64,000 nt of DNA from Asaia lannensis NBRC 102526 (GTDB taxonomy: Bacteria; Pseudomonadota; Alphaproteobacteria; Acetobacterales; Acetobacteraceae). Within the stretch, counting starts at the first letter, position 1; each line of letters starts with the position of its first letter. The stretch covers positions 62,001-126,000 of the forward strand of contig NZ_JAMXQU010000009.1 of assembly GCF_024054035.1 (NCBI RefSeq). The letters are read 5' to 3'. The notes under the pieces were generated by a model. The model worked only from the letters and a program-made list of their open reading frames with translations, had not been told where the DNA came from and made no database searches. Below are positions 9,133 through 17,011 of this stretch, piece by piece. Both the position numbers and the translations under genes were made by a program.

Positions 9133-9620
9133 GCGAAACCAAACCCGCCAATTACTACATGCCCTATTATTCGGGGCCCGTAACAGACAGCAAAGGCAAT
9201 GCCACCCCTGCATTTACCCGCTATCAGCTCGCACTGTTCAACCGGACGGGCAAGGAGCAGGGCATGGATGCCGTCTATGACACGCAACAGATCACGCTTG
9301 CACTGGACACGGCCAATAAAGCCGAAGCGGACGCGCAGACAGCCATAAGGAATGCAGCAACGGCTCAGGCGGCAGCAGAAGCAGCGGCGCAACAGGCCGC
9401 CGATGCCGAAACGGACGCTCTTGCGGCGCAATCGGCAGCAGCCCAAGCGGAAGCAGACGCGCAATCTGCTTTGAAGGCAGCACAGGACGTGCTAGTAATG
9501 ACCTTGCTCACGTCCAGCAGCCTCACGGCAAAGACGGGTCAATCTTTAGATGATGCGGCGCTACTGTCCGCACAAAGTCAGATATGGCCGTCACTTCTCT
9601 TGCAATCCAGCCAGGCATAA
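9129..9620 (+). CDS. Ala-rich coiled-coil phage protein, tail-needle candidate
   Basis: A 163-residue protein. After a short N-terminal segment with NYYMPYYSGPVTD and a YQLALFNRTG block, residues about 60-125 are nearly all Ala, Gln, Glu and Asp in a heptad-like pattern (repeats such as AEADAQ and AAAEAAA), a strong candidate for a trimeric coiled coil. In P22 the gene after gp10 is gp26, the coiled-coil needle that plugs the tail channel. Position and predicted shape agree, but I see no clear sequence match to gp26, and many tail-fibre adaptor proteins look the same. It overlaps gp10 by four bases and the next gene by 37. Confidence 0.6.
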   Translation: MSETKPANYYMPYYSGPVTDSKGNATPAFTRYQLALFNRTGKEQGMDAVYDTQQITLALDTANKAEADAQTAIRNAATAQAAAEAAAQQAADAETDALAAQSAAAQAEADAQSALKAAQDVLVMTLLTSSSLTAKTGQSLDDAALLSAQSQIWPSLLLQSSQA

Positions 9621-9901
9621 ACCTGAGCGCATCCTCGCAGGTTGTCGCTACCGGTAGCGGATCCTCAACGACAATCACCACCGCCGTTATCGCCAATCCG
9701 GGCACGGCAGCGGTCGTTCTATCGGTCAGCGTGACGCGCAAAGGCGGGGGATCGTTTCCTGTCATCGTTGGGCGCTCGATCGCGGCGAACAGCAGTTCGA
9801 TCCCCGCCGAACTGGCCGCGTTTTCACTCGCCAACGGCGATACGATCAGCGCAACAGGGAACGGCTTGTCGATGATCCTCAACGGGTTCGTCGTGTCATG
9901 A
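9584..9901 (+). CDS. small beta-rich phage structural protein, unknown
   Basis: A 105-residue protein with alternating hydrophobic and Ser/Thr residues and no charged clusters (for example TTITTAVIANPGTAAVVLSV and SMILNGFVVS), which suggests a compact beta sandwich. Small proteins of this look sit beside tail fibre genes in many phages. The ATG lies 37 bases inside the preceding coiled-coil gene in a different frame, and the stop overlaps the next gene (ATGA). No family is recognised with certainty. A tail tip or decoration role is inferred from context only. Confidence 0.6.
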   Translation: MAVTSLAIQPGINLSASSQVVATGSGSSTTITTAVIANPGTAAVVLSVSVTRKGGGSFPVIVGRSIAANSSSIPAELAAFSLANGDTISATGNGLSMILNGFVVS

Positions 9902-10260
9902 AATGGCGCACCCGGCAGATATACGGCTTTCCCGTGCCACACTGCGCAGAGGTCTTTTCCCGCTTTGGGGCAGTTGCCGTCTTTATTCCCGTAGCGGGGC
10001 ATGACGCATGGGAGGTGCATGTCTCGTCACGGCCAGACGCGAACCGCCGCTCTGTGATGGTTGCATTCCGCCAGTTCCTTCGACGTTGGAGCGCGCGTCA
10101 TCCGGGCGTTGCGCTCTATGGCCCGATCCGGCGCGATAATGCCCCTGCCCGCTTCCTGGCTGGAGCGTTTGGGTTCCGCCGTTGGCAGACGGGGCCGATG
10201 CTTTGGCCGGATGGCTCCATGATTGACACCGTCATTTTCAGAAAGGACGCAGCACAATGA
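9898..10260 (+). CDS. GNAT-like small phage protein at the gp14 position
   Basis: A 120-residue protein. The segment WEVHVSSRPDANRR, then FRQFLRRW, then YGPIRRDNAPARFLAGAFGF resembles the end of the GNAT acetyltransferase fold, where an Asn-Xaa-Ala-Xaa-Arg-Phe turn precedes a GF strand. As I recall, P22 gp14 and T7 gp13 type internal virion proteins belong to this superfamily, and here the gene lies exactly where P22 has gp14, just before the ejection-protein genes. The canonical acetyl-CoA loop (R/QxxGxG/A) is not visible, so catalytic activity is doubtful. Coupled at both ends by ATGA overlaps. Confidence 0.6.
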   Translation: MKWRTRQIYGFPVPHCAEVFSRFGAVAVFIPVAGHDAWEVHVSSRPDANRRSVMVAFRQFLRRWSARHPGVALYGPIRRDNAPARFLAGAFGFRRWQTGPMLWPDGSMIDTVIFRKDAAQ

Positions 10261-11063
10261 GTGGCGGCGCTGTAGGAGCCGGCGTATCCGGCGTTGGCAG
10301 TCTGGTCAGCGGGGCGCTTGGCGCTTCCGGCGCAGCGTCAGCAGCAAAAATACAGGCACGCACAGCTTCTGCGCAGGCGGCTGCCCTTGGGCAGGCCGGA
10401 CAAGCCGCACAGGATTACCTTAATCCTTATGTGGCGGCGGGCCAGAATGCACTTGGCGGCATCCAGAGCAATATGTCCCTCTGGGGTAATATCAATAACG
10501 GATACACCGATCAGGCTCAGGGCGTGCAGAATACCGCAGCCAATAACCTGACCAATCTTGCCAATAACGGGATCACCCAACAATCGATCGAGAACACCCC
10601 TGGCTGGTCTCAGATCAATGCGCTTGGACAGCAGGGCGTTACGAACGCTTCTGCCGCTCGCGGCCTTGCAAACAGCGGTGCCGCAATGAAGGGCGCAGCC
10701 GATTACGCGACGACGCAAGCCAACCAGACATACCAGAACCTGTATAACGATCAGATCAGCAGCAATAACGCGCTCTTGGGTGTGGGAAATGGCTTGCTCG
10801 CGACCAACGAAGCAAACCAGGGCAATATCAATAACGCATTCAACCGTGAAAATGCCCTGCTAGGTTATGGAGCATCGGCGGCAACCAACAGTGCCCAGAA
10901 CGCACTGACAGCCGCAGGGGCTTCCGCCAATTACGGCGCGCAATCCGGCAATGCTCTGGCGTCCGGCGTAGTGGGTAGCAGTAACGCTCTGGCTTCTGGT
11001 CTTAATGGCGCAGGCAATTCCTATCTGCTCTATCAGGCGCTTCTGAACGGGAAGAACTCCTAA
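10257..11063 (+). CDS. gp7-like DNA ejection (internal virion) protein
   Basis: A 268-residue protein made nearly entirely of Ala, Gly, Asn, Gln and Ser. Residues 1-30 form a Gly/Ala-rich helix of the glycine-zipper type (GAGVSGVGSLVSGALGASGA), then come long amphipathic helices with repeats such as NALLGVGNGLL and NALLGYGASAA, ending YLLYQALLNGK. Low-complexity Ala/Gly/Gln helices are usual in P22-type ejection protein gp7, which leaves the head with DNA and helps build the conduit across the envelope. Position is as in P22 (gp14 then gp7, gp20, gp16). Assignment is by position and composition. Confidence 0.65.
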   Translation: MSGGAVGAGVSGVGSLVSGALGASGAASAAKIQARTASAQAAALGQAGQAAQDYLNPYVAAGQNALGGIQSNMSLWGNINNGYTDQAQGVQNTAANNLTNLANNGITQQSIENTPGWSQINALGQQGVTNASAARGLANSGAAMKGAADYATTQANQTYQNLYNDQISSNNALLGVGNGLLATNEANQGNINNAFNRENALLGYGASAATNSAQNALTAAGASANYGAQSGNALASGVVGSSNALASGLNGAGNSYLLYQALLNGKNS

Positions 11064-12541
11064 TGGCCGGCGAGATCGACACCTCCATCGCGCTCCAGGC
11101 AGGGCGCCCCTCGATCAATATGCTGAACCCGCTTGAGGTGGCGCGCCAGGGTGCAGAATACCGCAATGCTTTGCTTGGCAATAAAATCCGGCAGAGTGAG
11201 TATGATGCTCGCGTCGCTCAGGGGAACGCCCTGCTTGGTGCAACCGGTGCCGATGGGCAGGTCGATTATGCCAAGGCACGTGCCGCCATGGCGCGCGATC
11301 CGGCAGCAGCCTATGGAGCCGTTGACGCCTACCGGCAGCAGAACGCATCGCGCAACGATGACCTGCAAAATGCGGAAGCGTCCAAGAATGCCGTGGGCTC
11401 CATCATGTCGTTTGTGGGTGCCAACCCCGACGCAGCGCATCTGGACGCAGGCGCACGTATGGCGAAGGCCGTACTGCCAAAAAGTCAGTGGGGCCAGATC
11501 GACGCGATCGTGCATCAGATCGGGAGCCATCCGAACGGTATTGCGGGTGGTGTGGCTCAGATTACGAACTCGATGCAGGCGCCGCAGGGTCAGGAGCAGA
11601 ATGTTTATGGCACGGCGGGTGCTACGGTCGATAACGGGCAGCAGACGATTATCGGGACACAGGGCAGCGCGATGACTGGCGGGCAGTTCCGGCCTGCAAC
11701 GACTGTGCAGAAAGAGACATCGCCGGAATTCAATTCAGCTCCGACCGAGGTCATCAACCCCGATGGGTCACGCAGCTATGTCCGGCGCGATCAGATCGTC
11801 GGGACTGGCGGCGGAAGGCCGACCGTGCCCCCTGAGGCTATGGGGTCGGGGCGTTATCCGTCGCAGCAGGCCGGAAATCCCGGCTATCAGGCGGCGCCTG
11901 CGGCAGGTCAGACAGAAGCCATTGCAGCAACCGCGAAAGCGGGAGCGGAAGGAGCGAATGCACTCATGCAGGCTTCTGCGAACCGCAATGACCGCATGGC
12001 TATGCTAGGGAATATGGCTTCCGACCTTGAGGGCTTTACCTCCGGTCCCGGACGGGAGCGTTGGCGCAATATAGAAGCGACTTGGAACAACTGGACGCCC
12101 TACTCAGTTCATTCTGGTGAGAGTGAAATCGAAAAAGCTCAGTCGTTCAATAAATGGGCACAGAACCTAGCCAATGCTCAGTCGCAGGCGCTCGGCACCG
12201 GTACCGATAGTAAGTTAGCCGCTGCGGTCCATGCCAGCCCGAATAGCTCACTCCAGGACAGCACAAATCGTCTGATGATTCACCAGTTGCAGGGCAATGA
12301 GGATGCAATCAACGCCAAGGCGCAGGCGTGGAAATCTTCCGGATTGCAACCCGCTCAATTCCAGCAGTGGAACCAGCAGTTCAGTCAGAGTTTCGACCCG
12401 CGCGCCTTTCAGATGATCCGCATGACGCCGGCAGAGCGGACCACCTATATCGAAGGGCTGAAAAAATCCGGTCAGTTCGATGAGCTGAAGAAAAACTATA
12501 ACGCCATGGCGGCAGCCGGGCTGGTCCCTGATGGTCGCTGA
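11063..12541 (+). CDS. gp20-like internal virion protein candidate
   Basis: A 492-residue polar protein with Ala/Gln-rich helices, including AYRQQNASRNDDLQNAEASKNAVG near residue 100, a Gly/Thr/Gln-rich disordered middle (about 175-290), and a helical C-terminal half rich in Asn and Gln. It starts in the TAATG overlap with the gp7-like gene and overlaps the transglycosylase gene by 11 bases. It lies where P22 has ejection protein gp20, and length (471 in P22) and composition agree. I do not see a diagnostic motif. Likely released into the host cell with the DNA. Confidence 0.6.
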   Translation: MAGEIDTSIALQAGRPSINMLNPLEVARQGAEYRNALLGNKIRQSEYDARVAQGNALLGATGADGQVDYAKARAAMARDPAAAYGAVDAYRQQNASRNDDLQNAEASKNAVGSIMSFVGANPDAAHLDAGARMAKAVLPKSQWGQIDAIVHQIGSHPNGIAGGVAQITNSMQAPQGQEQNVYGTAGATVDNGQQTIIGTQGSAMTGGQFRPATTVQKETSPEFNSAPTEVINPDGSRSYVRRDQIVGTGGGRPTVPPEAMGSGRYPSQQAGNPGYQAAPAAGQTEAIAATAKAGAEGANALMQASANRNDRMAMLGNMASDLEGFTSGPGRERWRNIEATWNNWTPYSVHSGESEIEKAQSFNKWAQNLANAQSQALGTGTDSKLAAAVHASPNSSLQDSTNRLMIHQLQGNEDAINAKAQAWKSSGLQPAQFQQWNQQFSQSFDPRAFQMIRMTPAERTTYIEGLKKSGQFDELKKNYNAMAAAGLVPDGR

Positions 12542-14909
12542 TCTCGACCGCCACTATGACGAAGCCGGTCGATACTGGAATGTCGACCCCAATGTGCTGC
12601 GAGCAGTTCATCAGGTCGAAGACCCGCGAGACGATCCCCTTGCGAGATCAAAGGCCGGGGCGATCGGGCATATGCAATTCATGCCCGACACAGCGCGTCG
12701 ACTGGGCATAGATCCGACAGACCCGGTGCAGAGCATCTACGGAGCCGCCCGGCTTCTGGACGAGAATATCAGGCGCTACGGCAACCTCCCGGATGCTCTC
12801 CGAGCCTATAACGGCGGGACGAACCGCGCAAAATGGGGGAACCCCGAGACAATGGCTTATCCCGGCAAGGTCGCTGCCAACTATCAGCCACAAAAGCAGC
12901 CTGCCCCAGACGCAGACAAAGACGCATTTGGCGCTATGTTCGGCTCTCCTTCACCAATGAAGGCGGGAGCATCTAAAACATCGCCTTCCGACGATGCTTT
13001 CAATGCTGTTTTTGGCAATGGCGACAGTCAGAAACCCGAGAAGCATGAGCCTGTGCAATCTGGGCTGTCAAAGGCTTGGACGGTCACGAACGACACGGTG
13101 AATGCAGCAGGACGTGAGATCGATCGCACCTTCGGCGTGGGCGTCCCTCATCTGTTGAGCTGGGCCGCATCGGCTGGGCATCGTTACGATAATGCGGCCT
13201 CTAGGGCTTTGCATGATGCTGGCGATTATGTCGCCCGTCACGAGGACGCGGATGAGGCCGCCCGCAAGGATGACTATGGGTCGGGGGTATCGAATACAGT
13301 AGGCACGCTTGCGGGTGCCGTATTGGCGACGGAGCTGGGTGGTCGCGCCATTCGTCCGGCAGCCGGCGCGTTGGAGAGCAATCGCGCAGGTCGCATTGCT
13401 TCGAACGTGCTCAAGGGTGACGGCCCATTCGTCACCAGGATCGCGAACAATGCGCTTGCCGCTGGCGCTCAAACCGCCCTCGCTGGCGGCGATGGAACGC
13501 AAGCCGCTGAGGTGGGCGGCATCCTGGCGGCGGGCATCCCCGTGGCCGGGAAAGTAATCTCCCCACTCATGCAGAAAGGTGGAAACGCACTTGCCGGAGG
13601 CGTGCGCAGGGTCGGCGATTATCTCGATCCGACAGGTGTATCGCGCGAGACGCCTGCCCCGTCCGGTGCATCGGGGGTGACATCCGGCGCAAATGATGCT
13701 GCGTCTATATCTGCCCAGAAAGCGGAAGAGAAAGCGCAGTCCAAGGCGCTGCGTGGCGTCGGTGCGTTCACCGACCCCAAGAAAGCAGCTGATGCCATCA
13801 TAAGCGCCTTTACCAGCCCGGACGGCACGCGGATTTATGAAGCCCAGACGCCGGGTGTTTTCCATACCAAGGCCACCCGGACGCAGGATGTGAAACTTGC
13901 CGCGCTTGAGGATAATCTTCGCGACCTGCACCCGGAGGCGTTCCGGGCGCTCGATGAAGCGAACGACCACGCCTATACCACGCACGTCCGAGGCACGATC
14001 GGCACGCCTGAGCAGATCGAGAAGCTCACGCAGGAACGGCAGGCTTTCGAACAACAGCACCGCGAGGCGGCGTTTGCCAACGAGCAGCCTGTTTCGACAG
14101 ACGCGCTCCATGGCATTCTGAACGAGAACATAGAGGCCAGCCGAGGAAACGCGCCCGTCAAAGCAGCGCTCACCAAGGCGCGTGATTATCTGGCCGACGC
14201 TACAGATGAGGATGGGACGGCCCTACCCTCCAATCTATGGAATGTGCGCAAGGCGATTGGATACGGGCTTCAGCAGGCATCAGCATCGGAGTCCGCGCAC
14301 ATGCGAGCCGCTGCCTCTCGCCTGTCGCCGTTCATGGACGACCTGGCGCACCATATCGAGGAAGGCGCACCGGGTTTCCGCGATTACCTTAACGGTTATG
14401 CGCAACGATCTTCCGATATCGACAGCAAGCGGTTTTTGCAGAGCAAGGGACTTTTGCAGGCGTCGAACGAGTCACCCACCGGCGAAACGGTGAACTACAC
14501 CGCTCTCAAGAGGCTGATCGGCCAACTCGACAAAAACGAAGTCTCAGTGTCCAAAAAGGGTACGGACGCCGTCACGCCTGAGCAGGAGGCGGCTTTACGC
14601 TCGGCATATCGCGACATGCTGGCAGAGCGCGAGACGCGCGCAGCAGGCCGGTCAAGCGGCGCGTCCAAGACATTCAAGGCGGCTATGACGCAACGAGCGA
14701 AAGAGGTTCGCGGCGGGACAGGCGGCGCTCTCCTTGGCCCCCTTGGCGGCGCACTTGGCGGCCAGGAGGTCGGGGCGCTTGCTGGTGGCGCGATCGGTTC
14801 TGCACTTCATGCAGGCAATGCGCTGCTAGGCCATGCGCTGACAAACCGACGACTGACGAACGCCAACAAGATCGATCAGGAGGTTATCAATCGCCTCTTA
14901 CATCCCTGA
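12531..14909 (+). CDS. gp16-like ejection protein with lytic transglycosylase domain
   Basis: A 792-residue protein. Residues about 5-115 are a lytic transglycosylase domain: VLRAVHQVED with Glu30 as catalytic acid, AIGHMQFMPDTARRLG, and ALRAYNGG. The rest is Ala-rich helical sequence, with a Gly/Ala stretch near residue 720 (GGALLGPLGGALGGQEVGAL) that may insert in a membrane. P22 gp16 and T7 gp16 are ejected before the genome, and T7 gp16 opens peptidoglycan with such a domain. This is the last rightward virion gene; it overlaps the following leftward gene tail-to-tail by 23 bases. The start ATG is the only one that includes the full domain. Confidence 0.82.
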   Translation: MVADLDRHYDEAGRYWNVDPNVLRAVHQVEDPRDDPLARSKAGAIGHMQFMPDTARRLGIDPTDPVQSIYGAARLLDENIRRYGNLPDALRAYNGGTNRAKWGNPETMAYPGKVAANYQPQKQPAPDADKDAFGAMFGSPSPMKAGASKTSPSDDAFNAVFGNGDSQKPEKHEPVQSGLSKAWTVTNDTVNAAGREIDRTFGVGVPHLLSWAASAGHRYDNAASRALHDAGDYVARHEDADEAARKDDYGSGVSNTVGTLAGAVLATELGGRAIRPAAGALESNRAGRIASNVLKGDGPFVTRIANNALAAGAQTALAGGDGTQAAEVGGILAAGIPVAGKVISPLMQKGGNALAGGVRRVGDYLDPTGVSRETPAPSGASGVTSGANDAASISAQKAEEKAQSKALRGVGAFTDPKKAADAIISAFTSPDGTRIYEAQTPGVFHTKATRTQDVKLAALEDNLRDLHPEAFRALDEANDHAYTTHVRGTIGTPEQIEKLTQERQAFEQQHREAAFANEQPVSTDALHGILNENIEASRGNAPVKAALTKARDYLADATDEDGTALPSNLWNVRKAIGYGLQQASASESAHMRAAASRLSPFMDDLAHHIEEGAPGFRDYLNGYAQRSSDIDSKRFLQSKGLLQASNESPTGETVNYTALKRLIGQLDKNEVSVSKKGTDAVTPEQEAALRSAYRDMLAERETRAAGRSSGASKTFKAAMTQRAKEVRGGTGGALLGPLGGALGGQEVGALAGGAIGSALHAGNALLGHALTNRRLTNANKIDQEVINRLLHP

Positions 14910-15162
14910 AGCGGATGCCGTTCAAGAGCCGATCCATCTTCGCGGCTCGGTAGCGTTTGATCGCGTAGGGTATAAAAAATGCAGCCGCCAGGAGCGCACA
15001 ACTCGCCCAATGATCGACGCCATAAGTCACATGATGAAGGATGGCATCGTCATAATTAGCAACTGCGAGGAAGAGAGGAACAGGAAGCGCTGCCCAAAGC
15101 GCGCCCCTCACCCAGAAATAGGCCCAGACGCAGAATACGGCGGCAGCGATGAGGATGGTCAT
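14887..15162 (-). CDS. small membrane protein, candidate superinfection exclusion factor
   Basis: A 91-residue protein with about three membrane segments: residues 2-17 (ILIAAAVFCVWAYFW), 20-35 (GALWAALPVPLFLAVA) and 52-67 (ASCALLAAAFFIPYAI), then a basic tail. Its ATG overlaps the stop of the 155-residue gene (ATGA), so it is the last gene of the leftward HEPN operon. It converges with the ejection gene. In P22 the leftward gene at this place is sieA, a membrane protein that blocks DNA entry of related phages. The place, direction and topology agree, but I see no sequence similarity; function is inferred. Confidence 0.7.
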   Translation of the reverse strand: MTILIAAAVFCVWAYFWVRGALWAALPVPLFLAVANYDDAILHHVTYGVDHWASCALLAAAFFIPYAIKRYRAAKMDRLLNGIRFRDVRGD

Positions 15163-15626
15163 GCGGCGAGCAGTTCCTTCACGCGCGCGTCGAATATTCG
15201 GGCTCGTTCTCCAGCCTTCCTATCCAGCGAACGCATCCTGTAGATGACCATTGCGGAAATGCCGTGTTGCTGAACTTCTTCATTTGAAACGTGGTAGAGA
15301 TTTTTGGCAGCTAAATCAGGCACGTCCAGAACCTGTTGCAGATCGTGGAACCGCGCCTCTCTTGGGCTAACCAAATGGATTTCAAGAGGCGTGATCCCCT
15401 CAGGAAAACTGATCACACGCAAGCCAGAGAGTAGCCGATGATAGACCCAGTCTGGGCCTTGGCTATCGATGAGAGGGGTGACGAGGAAGAACTTCCACCG
15501 CGTAGACCCGATTGACTGATACCAACCTGCACCACTGGCATTCAGGCCGAGTTCATCGGTTTTCAGAAGAAGCTTATATCCAGCGTCTCTACGCTCTTGC
15601 GACACGCCAATTATCTCAACAGCCAT
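15159..15626 (-). CDS. unknown protein of the HEPN operon
   Basis: A 155-residue soluble protein I do not recognise. It shows alternating strands and helices (EIIGVSQERRDAGYKLLLKT, WKFFLVTPLID, LEIHLVSPREARFHDLQQVL) and lacks the GSxxxG...DxD pattern of the MNT nucleotidyltransferases that often partner HEPN proteins. Its start lies 16 bases inside the HEPN gene and its end overlaps the membrane gene by four bases, so all three are one translational unit. It could be an antitoxin, a sensor or a second effector. GC and codon use are slightly lower than in the virion genes. Confidence 0.65.
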   Translation of the reverse strand: MAVEIIGVSQERRDAGYKLLLKTDELGLNASGAGWYQSIGSTRWKFFLVTPLIDSQGPDWVYHRLLSGLRVISFPEGITPLEIHLVSPREARFHDLQQVLDVPDLAAKNLYHVSNEEVQQHGISAMVIYRMRSLDRKAGERARIFDARVKELLAA

Positions 15627-16036
15627 TCGATTAACCCCATACCATCAGCAGCGTTCAGGAAGCCCCGAGCCATTTTTTCAGGAAAGGCATCGGGGTTATG
15701 ATAGCGCATTTCGATATGCCAGTCTTTAACAATCACCCAGGCGCATAAGTGCGAGGGTGGGTCAGCCTGCGCCAGCAGTCGAGCAACTTCAGCCTCGTTC
15801 ATGAAAAGAGCAAATAGGTCTTCAAGGTCATGGGTCCAGAGGTCGCGCCTCTCATGCCTGTCCGGCCACCTGTTAAGACGCAAGTGCCGCATGATCTTGC
15901 ACTTGAGAGCGCATTCAATCGCTATGCCGCCGTGCTGGTAAACCTGCTTCCATTTCCTGGCCGCGAGCATAATTCTGGCAGATTCAATCTCGTCCTTGGC
16001 AAGGCGTTCCCAATCATCTGCGCATTCAGCTTCCAT
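15611..16036 (-). CDS. HEPN-domain protein (putative RNase toxin or effector)
   Basis: A 141-residue protein. Residues 9-75 follow the classical HEPN pattern: a first helix LAKDEIESARIMLAARKW, a second helix with GIAIECALKCKIMRHL, and then RRDLWTHDLEDLF. The last contains the RX4-6H signature (Arg64, His69) used by HEPN ribonucleases. Such proteins serve as toxins in toxin-antitoxin and abortive-infection systems. Here it is the first gene of a three-gene leftward operon at the sieA position of a P22-like prophage. The ATG is preceded by a G-rich stretch rather than a good Shine-Dalgarno. Catalytic activity is inferred from the intact motif. Confidence 0.75.
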   Translation of the reverse strand: MEAECADDWERLAKDEIESARIMLAARKWKQVYQHGGIAIECALKCKIMRHLRLNRWPDRHERRDLWTHDLEDLFALFMNEAEVARLLAQADPPSHLCAWVIVKDWHIEMRYHNPDAFPEKMARGFLNAADGMGLIEWLLR

Positions 16037-16044
16037 ACCCCCAC

Positions 16045-16072
16045 CCCATCACCCCGCCCGGAGTCGGGTCAA
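16045..16072. repeat. imperfect direct repeat, copy 1
   Basis: A 28-base element matching 24 of 28 positions with 16529-16556 in the same orientation. Read on the minus strand it begins TTGACCCGAC and ends GGTGATGGG. This copy lies just upstream of the HEPN gene start. TTGACC could serve as a -35 box, but no good -10 is seen. Confidence 0.6.
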
Positions 16073-16074
16073 TC

Positions 16075-16365
16075 TCACCAGTGGGCGTGGACGTAACAGG
16101 CGCACCATGTCAGCGCGATCGCATAGATTGCGAAGGTCAACGCCGCTCGCGGGGTGGCGAGAGGACGAAAATCCCATTCCAATCTTACCGAGATTTTTTC
16201 GCTTGGATCGTTCACAGGCCGAAGATCTTCACCAATAACGGCGTTGTCTCCCGACAGAAAATACCGAATGAAATCATCATAATCGACAGATTGAGACACA
16301 AGCGTGTTGACCGGCTCATGGGAAACTCCGCCTCGAACTTGCCCAGCGCACCCAACGCAAAGCAT
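16075..16365 (-). CDS. possible small protein with C-terminal membrane helix
   Basis: A 96-codon frame ending 38 bases upstream of the HEPN gene. The part from about residue 27 on (SVDYDDFIRYFLSGDNAVIG, then a C-terminal hydrophobic stretch LTFAIYAIALTWCACYV) looks protein-like, but the N-terminal residues are not convincing and the ATG has only a weak ribosome site. A better ribosome site (GGCGGAG, six bases before ATG at 16319) would open a different, 35-codon frame. It lies between the two copies of the 28-base direct repeat and could be an extra first gene of the HEPN operon. Weakly supported. Confidence 0.35.
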   Translation of the reverse strand: MLCVGCAGQVRGGVSHEPVNTLVSQSVDYDDFIRYFLSGDNAVIGEDLRPVNDPSEKISVRLEWDFRPLATPRAALTFAIYAIALTWCACYVHAHW

Positions 16366-16528
16366 ATGCTCGTTCTATCAGATTTTCCCGATTTCTGTAC
16401 AGGAATGCGGGGCATAGACCGTCAGGTTTCTGAACTGGTTGTCCCGCCCTGAGATGCCTCAGTCGTGTGATTAGAATGCCGTGATTACGCACCAGAGTCC
16501 AGAATTTCGACCGGCCTCGGGTCAAGCG

Positions 16529-16556
16529 CCCATCACCCCACCCTAGGTCGGGTCAA
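16529..16556. repeat. imperfect direct repeat, copy 2
   Basis: Second copy of the 28-base element described at 16045-16072 (24 of 28 identical). It lies 164 bases upstream of the possible small gene at 16075-16365 and 38 bases past the end of the Mnt-like gene. The interval 16366-16593 otherwise contains no gene that I can support. Confidence 0.6.
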
Positions 16557-16593
16557 CGGACGAGGGGGAGGGATGTTGATTGCAAGTCACTCC

Positions 16594-17007
16594 TTATTCC
16601 TTGAGTGATCGCAGCCTGTCCTCTAGTATCCGCACTTTTTTGTGCAAATCTTCTGCTTCCGCATCAGTTTCCTGAATTCTTTTTATCAAAAACTTTCTAT
16701 AATTAGAGGTGTCTCTATCTTCACTCCTCTCGGATTCGACGATATTTCTTGAAAAGTTTGATATATCATCATTTAAAGAATTGATTCTATACCATAAGAA
16801 ATTAATTTCTTTTTCTAGATTCGTCTTGTTTTCGTCATGGTTAAATGGCGGCGGCTTGTACCCTGTTGGGAGCTGAGCGAGCGCATCTTCTAAAAGATCA
16901 ATGATCGCTTGATTCATCGACGTTCCCATCGCCTGAGCATGCCGACTAACCTGCTCCTTGAGAAAGAGAGGGAGTCTTATTTTCATCTGTGGGTCGCTGG
17001 CAGCCAT
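16594..17007 (-). CDS. Mnt-like ribbon-helix-helix repressor
   Basis: A 137-residue protein from ATG 17007 (upstream in-frame ATGs at 17043 and 17019 would extend it into the operator). Residues 4-45 are an Arc/Mnt domain: DPQMKIRLPLFLKEQVSRHA (beta strand plus helix A) and GTSMNQAIIDLLEDAL (helix B). A charged segment after residue 65 is long and helical with coiled-coil heptads, and may give tetramerisation as in Mnt, although it is longer than Mnt's (82 residues in total). It is divergent from an Arc-like gene that shares the DPQMKIRLPL block, and both flank a dyad-rich operator. By analogy with P22 immI it would repress the antirepressor promoter in the lysogen. No clear Shine-Dalgarno. 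Confidence 0.8.
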   Translation of the reverse strand: MAASDPQMKIRLPLFLKEQVSRHAQAMGTSMNQAIIDLLEDALAQLPTGYKPPPFNHDENKTNLEKEINFLWYRINSLNDDISNFSRNIVESERSEDRDTSNYRKFLIKRIQETDAEAEDLHKKVRILEDRLRSLKE

Positions 17008-17011
17008 AAAA

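Noticed and set aside
16316-16525. Minus-strand 69-codon frame upstream of the HEPN cassette
   Set aside because: It needs a TTG start without a ribosome site and reads like basic random sequence.
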